Origin: Aestuariivirga litoralis
GTDB taxonomy: Bacteria; Pseudomonadota; Alphaproteobacteria; Rhizobiales; Aestuariivirgaceae
Reading direction: 5' to 3'
Length of the DNA stretch: 64,000 nucleotides
Assembly (NCBI RefSeq): GCF_003234965.1
Contig: NZ_QKVK01000008.1
Location: 152,431-216,430, forward strand
In this document: in pieces, positions 1-8,273 of the stretch
How the letters are laid out: the number at the start of each line of letters is the position of its first letter
Position numbering within the stretch: position 1 is the stretch's first letter
The notes under the pieces: generated by a model
What the model saw: the letters and a program-made list of their open reading frames with translations, nothing else
What the model was told of the DNA's origin: nothing
Database searches by the model: none
Made by a program: the position numbers and the translations under genes

Positions 1-57
1 GCATTCCTTCCGAAGACCGAAAACCGGGCGCTTGCCGCACTTGGGCGGATTAGACGG

Positions 58-348
58 ATGAGTTTTGCATCAATGGATGCTCCCCCCCCCGCCGCAACGT
101 TCATGCGGAGGGCAGTCGCGTTGACGCCGCTTCAGAATGAAATGAAGACCGCCCTCCAGCGGCTTGGGCTTCCGGAAGATGGGCCTGCGACGGAGGCGGT
201 AATTCTCATGGCCATCACGCCATGGTTCCAGGCACTGGTTCAATCAGACAGGATCTCTCGAATAACACCGGAGGAAGCCGACGAAATAGGACGTGCAGTC
301 ACCGCCAGCCTCATCAAGCTCTCCCGCAGAAAGGAATTCCGCAAATGA
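58..348 (+). CDS. Small hypothetical protein upstream of VWA gene
   Basis: This 96-residue protein resembles no family I know. It has a proline-rich start (residues 8-12) and then a predicted helical body. It ends in a basic tail (KLSRRKEFRK). Its stop codon overlaps the ATG of the next gene in an ATGA arrangement at 345-348, so the two are very probably cotranscribed and translationally coupled. The start at 58 follows a GGCGG-containing stretch; in-frame ATGs at 73 and 103 are alternatives. Its small size and tight coupling suggest an accessory subunit or regulator of the VWA protein, but that is inference from context only. Confidence 0.6.
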   Translation: MSFASMDAPPPAATFMRRAVALTPLQNEMKTALQRLGLPEDGPATEAVILMAITPWFQALVQSDRISRITPEEADEIGRAVTASLIKLSRRKEFRK

Positions 349-1700
349 TCAATCTCACGCTGAAGCCGCTTCGCGATGGTATGCCCGCGGGCGAGGCTTT
401 TACCACCGAGGTTCTACTGCGGATCACTCCGGAAGCCATGGTGGAGGATGGAAGACGGGCCAATCTCAATCTCGCATTGGTAATCGACCGGTCCGGCTCA
501 ATGGCCGGGCGTCCGCTGCATGAGGCAAAGCGCTGCGCCGCAATGGTGATCGACCGTCTGACCGCCCGGGACCGGCTGGCGATCGTGGCGTATGATGATC
601 AGGTGGAGGTGATGCTTCCGTCATCGCCCGTGGATGACCGTGAGCGTTTCAAGCGAGCGGTTTCTGCCATCCTCGACGGAGGGACCACCAATCTCCATGG
701 CGGATGGCATGCCGGCGCGACTGCAGTTGCGCGCGCCATGCAGCTCGTGCCGAACGGCCTGTCGAGGGTGCTCCTCCTGTCCGATGGACAGGCAAACCAG
801 GGCGAGACGAACACGGCTGTCATTGCCAGCCATTGTGCCGAACTTGCTGCTGCCGATGTCAGCACCTCGACCTACGGTCTTGGAGAGAGCTTCAATGAAG
901 ACCTGATGACCCAGATGGCGAGGGCCGGGCAGGGTCAGTCCCACTACGGCCGCAGCGCGGAGGATCTCATCGATCCCTTCCAGCAGGAATTTGACCTCCT
1001 GCAGGCGCTGGTAGCGCGCAGGCTGCGTCTCGAAGTGTTGCCGGAACGCGGGGTCAAGGTAGATGTGCTCAATCTCTTCACGCCGGATCCCGAGACGGGG
1101 GCACTCATTCTTCCGGATCTGGCAGCCGGTGGAGAGCTCTGGGCCGTTCTCAGGCTGAAGGTCGAGGCGGGAGTTTCGCTCGGTTCTGCACCCGCGAGGC
1201 TTCTCACAGCACGCCTGAGGTACGTGGACCGTGATGATCACCGCCACGCCACCGATCCGGTTGCTCTCCATCTCGGCCCACTTTCGCCTGCGGCCTATGC
1301 AGCGCTTCCTGCCGAGGCGCTGGTTCGTGATCGCACAGGGGAACTCGAAGTGGCACACCTTGCCGACCTCGCTCGCGAGGCGGCGCGGCACGGTGACTGG
1401 CAGCGAGTGGAAACGCTTACGGCCGAGATGCTTGAAAGAGCTGCCGGCAATGAGTGGGTGGCCGAATCGGTTCGGAGCCTTCGCGAGCTCGCGCAGTCGC
1501 GGAACAGGGAGGGCTTCTCGAAGGAGGCGCTCTACAAGTCCACCCGCATGAGATCCAGAATGGCATCTCTCGATGAGTCCACGACCTCCTATGGCTTCGC
1601 CGAGGAGTCGGCGAAGCCGTCATTCCTGAGGAGGAAGCGGGAGGAAGGACGCCGGTTCGACGCGGACGACGACGGTCCTGTTCGCCCGTCCACCCCCTGA
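345..1700 (+). CDS. VWA domain (MIDAS) protein
   Basis: A 451-residue protein with a von Willebrand factor A domain at about residues 40-230. All three parts of the metal ion-dependent adhesion site are visible: DRSGS at 48-52, a threonine in GGTTNLHGG at 112-120, and the aspartate of LLSDG at 144-148. Bacterial cytosolic VWA proteins of this kind bind partner proteins through the metal and often work beside ATPases. The C-terminal half (about 240-451) is a mixed beta/helical region with no motif I can name. There is no signal peptide or membrane segment. The start at 345 is chosen because it overlaps the stop of the upstream gene by four bases. It begins a run of nucleotide- and nucleic-acid-processing genes reaching to 4553, but its substrate or partner is unknown. 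Confidence 0.85.
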   Translation: MINLTLKPLRDGMPAGEAFTTEVLLRITPEAMVEDGRRANLNLALVIDRSGSMAGRPLHEAKRCAAMVIDRLTARDRLAIVAYDDQVEVMLPSSPVDDRERFKRAVSAILDGGTTNLHGGWHAGATAVARAMQLVPNGLSRVLLLSDGQANQGETNTAVIASHCAELAAADVSTSTYGLGESFNEDLMTQMARAGQGQSHYGRSAEDLIDPFQQEFDLLQALVARRLRLEVLPERGVKVDVLNLFTPDPETGALILPDLAAGGELWAVLRLKVEAGVSLGSAPARLLTARLRYVDRDDHRHATDPVALHLGPLSPAAYAALPAEALVRDRTGELEVAHLADLAREAARHGDWQRVETLTAEMLERAAGNEWVAESVRSLRELAQSRNREGFSKEALYKSTRMRSRMASLDESTTSYGFAEESAKPSFLRRKREEGRRFDADDDGPVRPSTP

Positions 1701-1765
1701 GACAGCTTGACCTACAGTGGAACCCAGGACGTTCTCTGGTAAACTGCATTCATTGGAAGCCCGGG

Positions 1766-2467
1766 ATGGCTGGCATGAGTGACGGAGACGACCTGGGTTT
1801 CGGAGCCCTGAAGGACAAGCAGCGATCACTGAGGTCGGGGTTTCCCGAACCCCTGGGACTTCGTGTACACCGGGCGCTCAGCTGGTACGGTCGATCAACG
1901 CAGTCGATGGACGACAACGACATCCGTTTCATCCTGCTCTGGGTCGCGTTCAATGCAGCATACGCGCAGGATATGGGAGGGCCGGACGCAGGCGGAGAAC
2001 GCTCGGCCTTCCGCACGTTCTTTGAGGCGCTTGTGTCACTCGATCGCTCCAACCGGATCTACAACGTTGTCTGGAAGCGGTTTCCCAACGAGATCAGGGT
2101 CCTGCTCAACAACAGGTTTGTGTTCGCTCCCTTCTGGAGCCATCAAAATGGAGCCACCGGCTCCGTGGACTGGGCTGCCGCACTGGCTGCCAGCCAGAAG
2201 ATAATTGCCTCTGCAATGGCGCAGCAGGATACCGGCAGATTGCTTTCCATCGTCTTCGACCGCCTCTATGTCCTCCGGAACCAGATTGTCCATGGCGGAG
2301 CGACCTGGAACAGCAGCATCAACCGAAGCCAGGTGAGGGACGGTGCAGCGGTGCTGGCCAGTCTGCTGCCGGTCTTCATCGACATCATGATGGACAATCC
2401 GGAATATGACTGGGGCAGGCCCTTCTACCCGGTCGTGGAAAATGTCGTCGAGGCATCGAATGGTTGA
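1766..2467 (+). CDS. HEPN-like protein (putative RNase)
   Basis: A 233-residue, mostly helical protein. Residues 171-176 read RNQIVH, matching the Rx4H motif of HEPN-domain ribonucleases, which are common in toxin-antitoxin and anti-phage systems. The motif sits in a predicted C-terminal helix, the usual HEPN position. Translation may begin at 1766 or at the internal ATG at 1775. It lies 65 bases after the VWA gene, and its stop overlaps the start of the HD gene by eight bases, which argues for coupled expression. RNase activity is inferred from the motif and is unproven; some HEPN proteins are catalytically inactive. No nucleotidyltransferase (MNT) partner is adjacent, although HD and phosphoesterase enzymes follow directly. 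Confidence 0.6.
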   Translation: MAGMSDGDDLGFGALKDKQRSLRSGFPEPLGLRVHRALSWYGRSTQSMDDNDIRFILLWVAFNAAYAQDMGGPDAGGERSAFRTFFEALVSLDRSNRIYNVVWKRFPNEIRVLLNNRFVFAPFWSHQNGATGSVDWAAALAASQKIIASAMAQQDTGRLLSIVFDRLYVLRNQIVHGGATWNSSINRSQVRDGAAVLASLLPVFIDIMMDNPEYDWGRPFYPVVENVVEASNG

Positions 2468-2963
2468 GCTGGAGGAAGTGGATACCATTGGTCTCCTGAG
2501 GGATGCCACGAGCAGGTTCACTCTCGACAGGGACAGCATACATGGACCCGCCCACTGGCGAGCAGTTCTTGCAAATGCGATGGCTCTGGCAGATGCCCTT
2601 GAGTGTGACCGGTCGCTTGTGGCGGTGTTTTCTCTCCTCCATGACTGCCGGCGGGAAAACGAATGGCGCGATCCCCGCCATGGAGAGCGGGCGGCCACGG
2701 TTGCTCGTGAACTGAATGGACAGTTCTTTGATTTCTCGGAGGCCCGCCTCTCGAAGCTTCTCGAGGCCATTCACTGGCACGATGCGGGACGGACTTCGGA
2801 AGATCTGGATGTTTCCTGCTGCTGGGCCGCGGACCGCATCGAGCTGCGTCGGGTGGGTATCGAACCTGCCAGGTGGGGCTTCTGTTCGCGGACCTGGCCG
2901 ACGGTCCAGGAACTCCTCTCCCGTAGATCCAAAGTCCCTCACAAAGTTAAACAAGGATCCTGA
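2460..2963 (+). CDS. HD-domain phosphohydrolase, copy 1
   Basis: A 167-residue protein with the HD metal-binding signature: H28 in IHGPAHW, the H61-D62 pair in LLHDCRRE, and HWHDAG at 105-110. HD enzymes hydrolyse phosphoester or phosphoanhydride bonds in nucleotides or nucleic acid. The C-terminal half contains SCCWAADRIELRRVGIEP, a stretch almost identical in a second copy encoded at 32806-33300, so the two are clear paralogues. The start at 2460 overlaps the end of the HEPN gene, and the phosphoesterase gene begins at the base after the stop. The substrate is unknown. Because an exonuclease lies nearby in both copies, a role in nucleotide turnover or nucleic-acid defence is a reasonable inference. 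Confidence 0.8.
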   Translation: MVELEEVDTIGLLRDATSRFTLDRDSIHGPAHWRAVLANAMALADALECDRSLVAVFSLLHDCRRENEWRDPRHGERAATVARELNGQFFDFSEARLSKLLEAIHWHDAGRTSEDLDVSCCWAADRIELRRVGIEPARWGFCSRTWPTVQELLSRRSKVPHKVKQGS

Positions 2964-3842
2964 ATGCTGTCAGTCATTCCCGACCTGCATGCCGACCCTC
3001 AGCGACTGTTGGATACGCTGGCTCGGATTGGTCGTTATAACCGGATTGCGCTTCTCGGGGACCTTATCGACGCCGGGAAGAATGTCAGACATCCTTCTGA
3101 TCGCGCCGTACTCTCAATGGCCCGGGAGCTTGTTGACAACGGCAGGGCCGTCGCAATCATGGGAAACCATGAGCTCAATGCAATCCTTTTCCATCGCTTG
3201 GGCCCCGGGGGGCCTCTGAGGGAGCGCAGTACCAAGAACCTCAAGCAGCACTGGAGTTTCGTTGCTGACTTTGGAATCGGCACGACTGCTGCACTTGAGT
3301 GGACGAATTGGTTTCTCGATACCCTGCCGCTCTGGCGCGAAATCGATGGCCTGCGCCTCGTGCACGCATATTGGAGCGAGCGGCTGATCGCGATCGTTGC
3401 GGCACGGAGACCGGATGGATATCTCCGTGAGGAAGATCTCCCGGAAATCGCCGAAGGTCGGAGTGAGTTCGCCACCGCAGTCAAATTGCTTGTGTCGGGA
3501 CCTGAGTTTCCTCTGCCCGGCAACGGAAGGATTACCGACAATTCCGGGCACAGGCGATCGGAGATAAGGCTGGCGTGGTGGAAGTCAGCACCGGCCACCT
3601 GGAAGGATGCGGCTCTTTCGGTTGCCAGGCCTGAGGAGATCCCGGACGGATGGGTCCCCCCCGAATATCTCCAGGGTCTGGAAACAGGCTCACTCCCGAT
3701 TGTATTCGGGCACTACAAGATCGCGGGCGAGCCATGCCTGCTGGATGCCACGGCCGCTTGCCTCGACTTCCCTGCTCGCCCCTGTTTCCTGACGTGGCGC
3801 GGAGGGGAGAAAATTGAGGCGGAAGACGTGATTACGGTTTAG
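2964..3842 (+). CDS. Calcineurin-like metallophosphoesterase
   Basis: A 292-residue enzyme with the dinuclear metal motifs of calcineurin-like phosphoesterases in order: PDLH at 6-9, GDLIDAG at 32-38, GNHE at 67-70, and a late FGHYKIAG near residue 246. The spacing resembles PrpE/ApaH-type protein phosphatases and dinucleotide hydrolases. No signal peptide is present, so it should act in the cytoplasm. It begins directly after the HD gene and lies 12 bases before the exonuclease gene, within one + strand run. The natural substrate could be a phosphoprotein, a dinucleoside polyphosphate or a cyclic nucleotide; the sequence does not say which. Confidence 0.85.
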   Translation: MLSVIPDLHADPQRLLDTLARIGRYNRIALLGDLIDAGKNVRHPSDRAVLSMARELVDNGRAVAIMGNHELNAILFHRLGPGGPLRERSTKNLKQHWSFVADFGIGTTAALEWTNWFLDTLPLWREIDGLRLVHAYWSERLIAIVAARRPDGYLREEDLPEIAEGRSEFATAVKLLVSGPEFPLPGNGRITDNSGHRRSEIRLAWWKSAPATWKDAALSVARPEEIPDGWVPPEYLQGLETGSLPIVFGHYKIAGEPCLLDATAACLDFPARPCFLTWRGGEKIEAEDVITV

Positions 3843-3854
3843 CCTGACCGGCAA

Positions 3855-4553
3855 ATGCCTAGAATCATTCGTGTAATCGATTACGAAACGACCGGCCTGC
3901 CCGAGAATACGGGATCCGAGATCATCGAGCTTGGTAGGATCGATGTAGACATCCTGTCGAAGGCCATCCGGAACCCTTGGAGATCCTTTGCGCTGCCGAA
4001 AGGACCGATTCCTCCGGAGGTGAAGGCCGTTCATCACATCCTGGAGGAGGAACTCGCCGGAGCTCCGCCCATTTCTGACCTTTGGACGACGTTCTGGGAG
4101 GGCTGCGCAGGGGATGATATCCTGGCCGCCCACAATGCTTCCTTCGAAATGCACTTTCATGCGGGTGACGGCCGTCAGTGGATCGATACCTACAAGTGCG
4201 CCCTGACGGTCTGGCCGGACGCTCCTGCCCACAACAACCAGACGCTCCGATACTGGCTTGGAATTGATCAATCCGCAGGGTTTGACCGGGAGTTTGCAAT
4301 GCCCCCGCATCGGGCCTTGCCGGACGCCTACGTCACGGCACACATTCTGGTCCAGCTGTTGTCAAAGTGCAGCGTCTCGGAACTCGTCACGATTTCGGGA
4401 AAACCCGCACTTCTGAACAGGCTTAATTTCGGAAAATATAGGGGAATGAAGTTTTCCGCGGCGCCGGCGGATTACCTGCAATGGATCCGCGACAAGAGCG
4501 AATTGAATGAGGACGTCAAGTTCTCCGCAGCCTATTGGCTGCAAAGGCGCTGA
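3855..4553 (+). CDS. DEDDh 3'-5' exonuclease, exodeoxyribonuclease X-like
   Basis: A 232-residue DnaQ-superfamily exonuclease. The first acidic motif is IDYETTG (D9, E11), the second is HNASFEMHF near 93-101, and the third is H152 with D157 in PHRALPDAYV, giving the complete DEDDh set. The C-terminal part, about 191-212, contains FGKYRGMKF, resembling the DUF3820-type region found in exodeoxyribonuclease X. The family removes nucleotides from 3' ends of single-stranded DNA or RNA. It is the last gene of the first run. A different, ExoI-like exonuclease follows the second HD gene at 33898-35304, so the HD-plus-exonuclease pairing occurs twice in this window. Confidence 0.85.
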   Translation: MPRIIRVIDYETTGLPENTGSEIIELGRIDVDILSKAIRNPWRSFALPKGPIPPEVKAVHHILEEELAGAPPISDLWTTFWEGCAGDDILAAHNASFEMHFHAGDGRQWIDTYKCALTVWPDAPAHNNQTLRYWLGIDQSAGFDREFAMPPHRALPDAYVTAHILVQLLSKCSVSELVTISGKPALLNRLNFGKYRGMKFSAAPADYLQWIRDKSELNEDVKFSAAYWLQRR

Positions 4554-5039
4554 CCGGTCTGGATCCGGTTGGTGGTTCGCCGCCCCCTTTAGAATGAGTT
4601 CTCCCCAAGCCTGTCGAAGACCTATTCAATACCGGAAAAATGTCAGATAGTTTGATACAGACGGGCGGGGTATCCGAGGATCGGGACATTTCAGAATGTC
4701 CTGTGGAGTTGAGATACAGAGGGAGATGTTTCCGAGCTTCAGAGGACGCTTTCCGGGGTGGGCCGAAGCAATATTGAGGATCCGCTGACTGCGGCATGTT
4801 CGAAATGTTTTGGCGCGACGGGCAGCCACATCCAGCTCTTGAAAATGATGGCTCTTTCGAATTTCAGTGAGCTGAGGGAGGACGTCTTGGCCGATGTCGA
4901 ATCTTTTGCAGGTGTCTGCTCTGGACCGGGCACCACTCGCTTAGACCGGTCAGGCTCACACTTCGATGCTTGTCGACGCAATCGGGAAGCCACGCTACAT
5001 TGTAATAGAAGAGCAAAAACTATGATAGTTGCATAGACA
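4554..5039. other. Non-coding gap of about 490 bases
   Basis: I see no convincing gene here. A 92-codon open frame at 4758-5036 has no recognisable domain, an unlike-protein tail and no clear ribosome binding site, so I do not call it. The right end becomes AT-rich and probably carries the promoter of the next gene. The gap separates the GC-richer first run from the visibly less GC-rich two-gene unit that follows. Confidence 0.5.
5000..5026 (+). promoter_or_regulatory. Possible promoter of the helical/Hsp70-like operon
   Basis: A TTGTAA at 5000-5005 and a TATGAT at 5021-5026 look like -35 and -10 elements, although the 15-base spacer is shorter than ideal. Transcription would begin within about ten bases of the ATG at 5040, and no Shine-Dalgarno sequence precedes that ATG, so the message could be nearly leaderless. 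This is a visual match only. Confidence 0.3.
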
Positions 5040-6485
5040 ATGACTAATAACGATTCATCCAGCCAACAACAGCCTGAAGCAGGTGATCAACAAGCGTGGG
5101 CGGCGCGTCTTCGAGAGTTGATAAGAACTCGTACTTTGAAAAAGGACAGGTTGGACGAGCCTGAAATACGTATTGCAATTGAAGGCTTGGCTGCCACGGT
5201 TGAGAATGGAGCTGCTCCCGACCTTCGGCTTGAGGCGGCTGCAGTCCTCGGAAAGGCTGCTGAGGTATCTGTGCCGATCAGGGCTGTTGTCCAGCCGCTA
5301 CTGGAGCACAGCCTGAGACAGGGGCTCCCGCCCGTCCATGCTTGGGGGAACGCTGAAGACCGGTTCTATCTGTCAAAGGCGCTATCAGCATCACCTGCTG
5401 CTTGGGTACGGGATTATGCTGCTGCTGAGCTCGCTCGAGCTGATGTGGACGAAAAGCTATCGCGCCAGATGTGGGCCGAACTAGCGATAAGCAGAGCCGA
5501 CAGCCTTTCCATTGCCCTTGAGAAGGTTGCGCGATCGTTGTCTGACCATTTGGGGTCCACGCCTAGCGCCGGCGACACCGCCAACCGAAAATTGATCAGA
5601 ATTGCGGAGGCGCTTACGCAAACCCTCCTTACGGCGGACGTGCCCACAGGAAGCGGCTTTGGCCGGGCGTTAAGCATGTTAATGCTTCAAGGAGGAGGCA
5701 GCAAAGGAGCGGAAGCTCTGCGGGTACGTGAGGATGCCGCAATTGCGTGTCTCGAACTGCTGGTTCAGATTGTGAGGCTGCGCTTCGAGGCTCTCCTGGA
5801 CTCCGATGTTTACAGAGCTGCTGGTACAATTAGGGGCTGGTGGCGACCGGGGCGTCCACCTGACGCCGTCGAACGAAAGGCAGATAGACTTCTCAATCTT
5901 GGAGTTGATGGCCTGTTGGTTCTCTGTCGACAGGGCATCATGGACAAGGATCTCAGGCAGGCAATGGTTTCTGCGTTCGGTGCTGATCGTGTTAACAGCG
6001 CGGGCAGTCAGAAGGCCAGTAGTGATCCTGCGCTGAATGCCGATTGTTCTCACTGGCTTGCCACAGGAAGCAATCGTTCTGCGGCGCGTTCAAATGAAGT
6101 CGTGCGAGAAATGGGAGATCATGCCCTGCACGAACTGATTGGCCAGTTGCTCATTGTTTCTGATAGTCATGATGGTGGTCCACAAACCCTCAGAGGCATC
6201 GCTGACTCTCTCGAGGTTTTTGAACCATCCCAAGCTTCCACACTTAGGTCGGCTGCGGACAGATCTGCACTGATCAACCAATGGGTAGCAGCATTGGCCG
6301 CAAAGCGGCGGATATCTCTCAGTGGAAGAAAAGGAGAAGTGGTAAGCTATGATCCACTCTTGCATGAATGCAGTGAGGTTGTGCAACGTTCCGCCAACGT
6401 CAGAATGGTAGTGCCCGCGGTCATGTTGTCCTTGGAAGGGCGATCACCTGAAGTGGTCATCAAAGCAATCGTCGAAAAGGCTTAG
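5040..6485 (+). CDS. Helical hypothetical protein upstream of Hsp70-like ATPase
   Basis: A 481-residue soluble protein of unknown family. It starts with a polar Gln/Ser-rich segment (residues 4-20) and is then almost entirely predicted helix with repeated Leu/Ala patterns, as in HEAT- or TPR-like scaffolds, though I cannot define repeat units. There are no catalytic motifs, membrane segments or cysteine clusters. The Hsp70-like gene starts 15 bases downstream, so the pair almost certainly forms an operon. That suggests it is the client, co-chaperone or scaffold of the ATPase. Base use is less GC-rich than in the flanking run, suggesting separate acquisition. Confidence 0.7.
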   Translation: MTNNDSSSQQQPEAGDQQAWAARLRELIRTRTLKKDRLDEPEIRIAIEGLAATVENGAAPDLRLEAAAVLGKAAEVSVPIRAVVQPLLEHSLRQGLPPVHAWGNAEDRFYLSKALSASPAAWVRDYAAAELARADVDEKLSRQMWAELAISRADSLSIALEKVARSLSDHLGSTPSAGDTANRKLIRIAEALTQTLLTADVPTGSGFGRALSMLMLQGGGSKGAEALRVREDAAIACLELLVQIVRLRFEALLDSDVYRAAGTIRGWWRPGRPPDAVERKADRLLNLGVDGLLVLCRQGIMDKDLRQAMVSAFGADRVNSAGSQKASSDPALNADCSHWLATGSNRSAARSNEVVREMGDHALHELIGQLLIVSDSHDGGPQTLRGIADSLEVFEPSQASTLRSAADRSALINQWVAALAAKRRISLSGRKGEVVSYDPLLHECSEVVQRSANVRMVVPAVMLSLEGRSPEVVIKAIVEKA

Positions 6486-6500
6486 AATTGGGGGAATGAC

Positions 6501-8132
6501 TTGGAGAATGGCTTTGCGAGATATCTGCTCAGGAACCTTCTGGAGCGAGCAATGTCGCCGGGAGAGCGGACATTTCTGACATCCATGGAGATAGAGGCAC
6601 TTCAGGAAGTCCTTGGACAGGTTTCTGAACAGATACCTCCTGCTGCTTCCGCTGAGCCCTCAGGGACCTCGGGGGCATCCGAACCGGTAAGGAATCCGGA
6701 TAGGCCGCAGCTGGCTCTGGCGAAAGTTCAGGATAACGATATTCCAAAGAACCTGATGCTCTGCGTGGATTTCGGAACTTCGTTTTCCAAGGCCTTTGCT
6801 ACTATTGACAATGGTGATGACCGACCTGAGCTCATTGATCTGCCTATCGGTGAAGGTAGCGGTTCAGCCAGACTTGTGACCCCGTCCGAGCTGATAATCG
6901 ATGCCGGGCAGATTTTCTTTGGCGGTCGCGCTCGACAGAGATTGGACGAAACTCAGCAGGCAGCTGATCGACTGATTGACTCGATCAAGCAGTATGTAAC
7001 CCTCAATCAAGATGTCTCTGTGCTGGGAACCGCGCGTCTTGATCAGATACAAGATCCCACTCAGGCGTTGTCGCAACGGGACATCTTGGTACTCTATCTT
7101 GGCTACCTGATGTATGTAGCTGAGCGTGCCTTGGTGACAGCCGGACAGACAATCAATGCGCAGAGACGATTCGCGCATCCGGCATGGCCTGAGAATACGA
7201 GGCAGCGCAACGAAGACGAGATGCGAAGAATGATGGCCGAAGCTGTTGTTCTGGCTCGATCGGTGAAAGATGGCTTTGAGGGTGGACTTTCCGTGATCGA
7301 TGCGCGGGAGCTCCTCGACAAGTTGAAATCGCTTGCCGCAGATTCTCTACCTTTGAATCTCATTCGGGAGCCAGTCCGGGAGGCAACTGCGGCTGGAGCA
7401 GGCGCTCTTCTGAGTACAGCCGAGGGCCATCGCGAGAAGTATCTGATTGTGGATATCGGCGCTGGCACAACGGATGTCGCAGGGTTTCACTGCGTGAATA
7501 ACCCGAACTGGGACAGGTCGCGTGTTTGGGAGATTTCCGGAGCCGCCAAAGCGAGGAACATGGCCGGCAACGTTCTCGACAACGCTTTTCAGAAGTTTGT
7601 TCTTGGCAAGAGTTCCCTCACGGAGGGATCTGAGGAGTACAGGCAGGCTGGTTTGGCAGTCAGGCGGAGCAGGCGTCTCTTGAAAGAGCAGCTGTTCAGG
7701 GAAGGAAGTGTCATTGTCTTGCTGCCCACTGACGAGACGGTGCCGGTGGATTTGGATGAGTTCCTGGAGTATGGGCCTGTTGTGTCGTTCACGAATGCCA
7801 TAGTGGCGATGGTTGCGGAAGCTGCTGATCTAGTTCAAGGAAATGATGTCAGTAGCATACGGCTTGTCGCGACAGGCGGTGGTGCAACTCTTCCGGTGAT
7901 CACCAAGATTGCAGAACATGGTGTAGACGTTGGTGGGCGACATATTGGATTTGAGCTCAGCGATGCGATCGCCGAAGGCGTTAGGGAGACAAATCCTGAT
8001 CTAGTCGAGGCCTATTCGCAGATTGCTGTTGCTCTGGGTGGAGCTCTCCCCAATTTGCCGGAACAGCGAGCCAACGTGCGTGGAGCAATCAATGCTCCTC
8101 CTCCCCGTGTCATTCAAACGACATACCGGTGA
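6501..8132 (+). CDS. Hsp70/actin-like ATPase
   Basis: A 543-residue protein with an actin/Hsp70-fold ATPase domain. Phosphate-1 is CVDFGTSFSKA near residues 88-98, phosphate-2 is VDIGAGTTDVAG near 317-328, and the adenosine motif is ATGGGATLP near 457-465. It lacks the long substrate-binding and lid domains of DnaK and instead has about 85 residues of N-terminal extension. The likely start is the TTG at 6501, preceded by a strong GGGGGA at 6490-6495; the next in-frame ATG is at 6552. The family includes chaperones, ParM-type filament formers and virulence SrfB-like proteins. It is paired with the 481-residue helical protein upstream. A defence role is inferred only from location. Confidence 0.75.
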   Translation: MENGFARYLLRNLLERAMSPGERTFLTSMEIEALQEVLGQVSEQIPPAASAEPSGTSGASEPVRNPDRPQLALAKVQDNDIPKNLMLCVDFGTSFSKAFATIDNGDDRPELIDLPIGEGSGSARLVTPSELIIDAGQIFFGGRARQRLDETQQAADRLIDSIKQYVTLNQDVSVLGTARLDQIQDPTQALSQRDILVLYLGYLMYVAERALVTAGQTINAQRRFAHPAWPENTRQRNEDEMRRMMAEAVVLARSVKDGFEGGLSVIDARELLDKLKSLAADSLPLNLIREPVREATAAGAGALLSTAEGHREKYLIVDIGAGTTDVAGFHCVNNPNWDRSRVWEISGAAKARNMAGNVLDNAFQKFVLGKSSLTEGSEEYRQAGLAVRRSRRLLKEQLFREGSVIVLLPTDETVPVDLDEFLEYGPVVSFTNAIVAMVAEAADLVQGNDVSSIRLVATGGGATLPVITKIAEHGVDVGGRHIGFELSDAIAEGVRETNPDLVEAYSQIAVALGGALPNLPEQRANVRGAINAPPPRVIQTTYR

Positions 8133-8273
8133 AAACGCAGAATTAATGGCTTTTGGCCGGGCTCTTATCTTCAATGATGCTTCAAATCCTGGGAGAACTG
8201 ATCGCGCATTCTAAGAAGCGCTGATGCCGGACATATCTTCTGCGTCTACAGCCTTCAAGAAATGTGGCCAGAT

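Noticed and set aside
599..1391. Long open frames on the - strand across the VWA gene
   Set aside because: They mirror the VWA gene in other frames, have no domain, and are typical shadows in GC-rich DNA.
4758..5036. A 92-codon open frame before the helical/Hsp70-like unit
   Set aside because: No domain, no ribosome binding site, and its end lies inside the likely promoter of the next gene.
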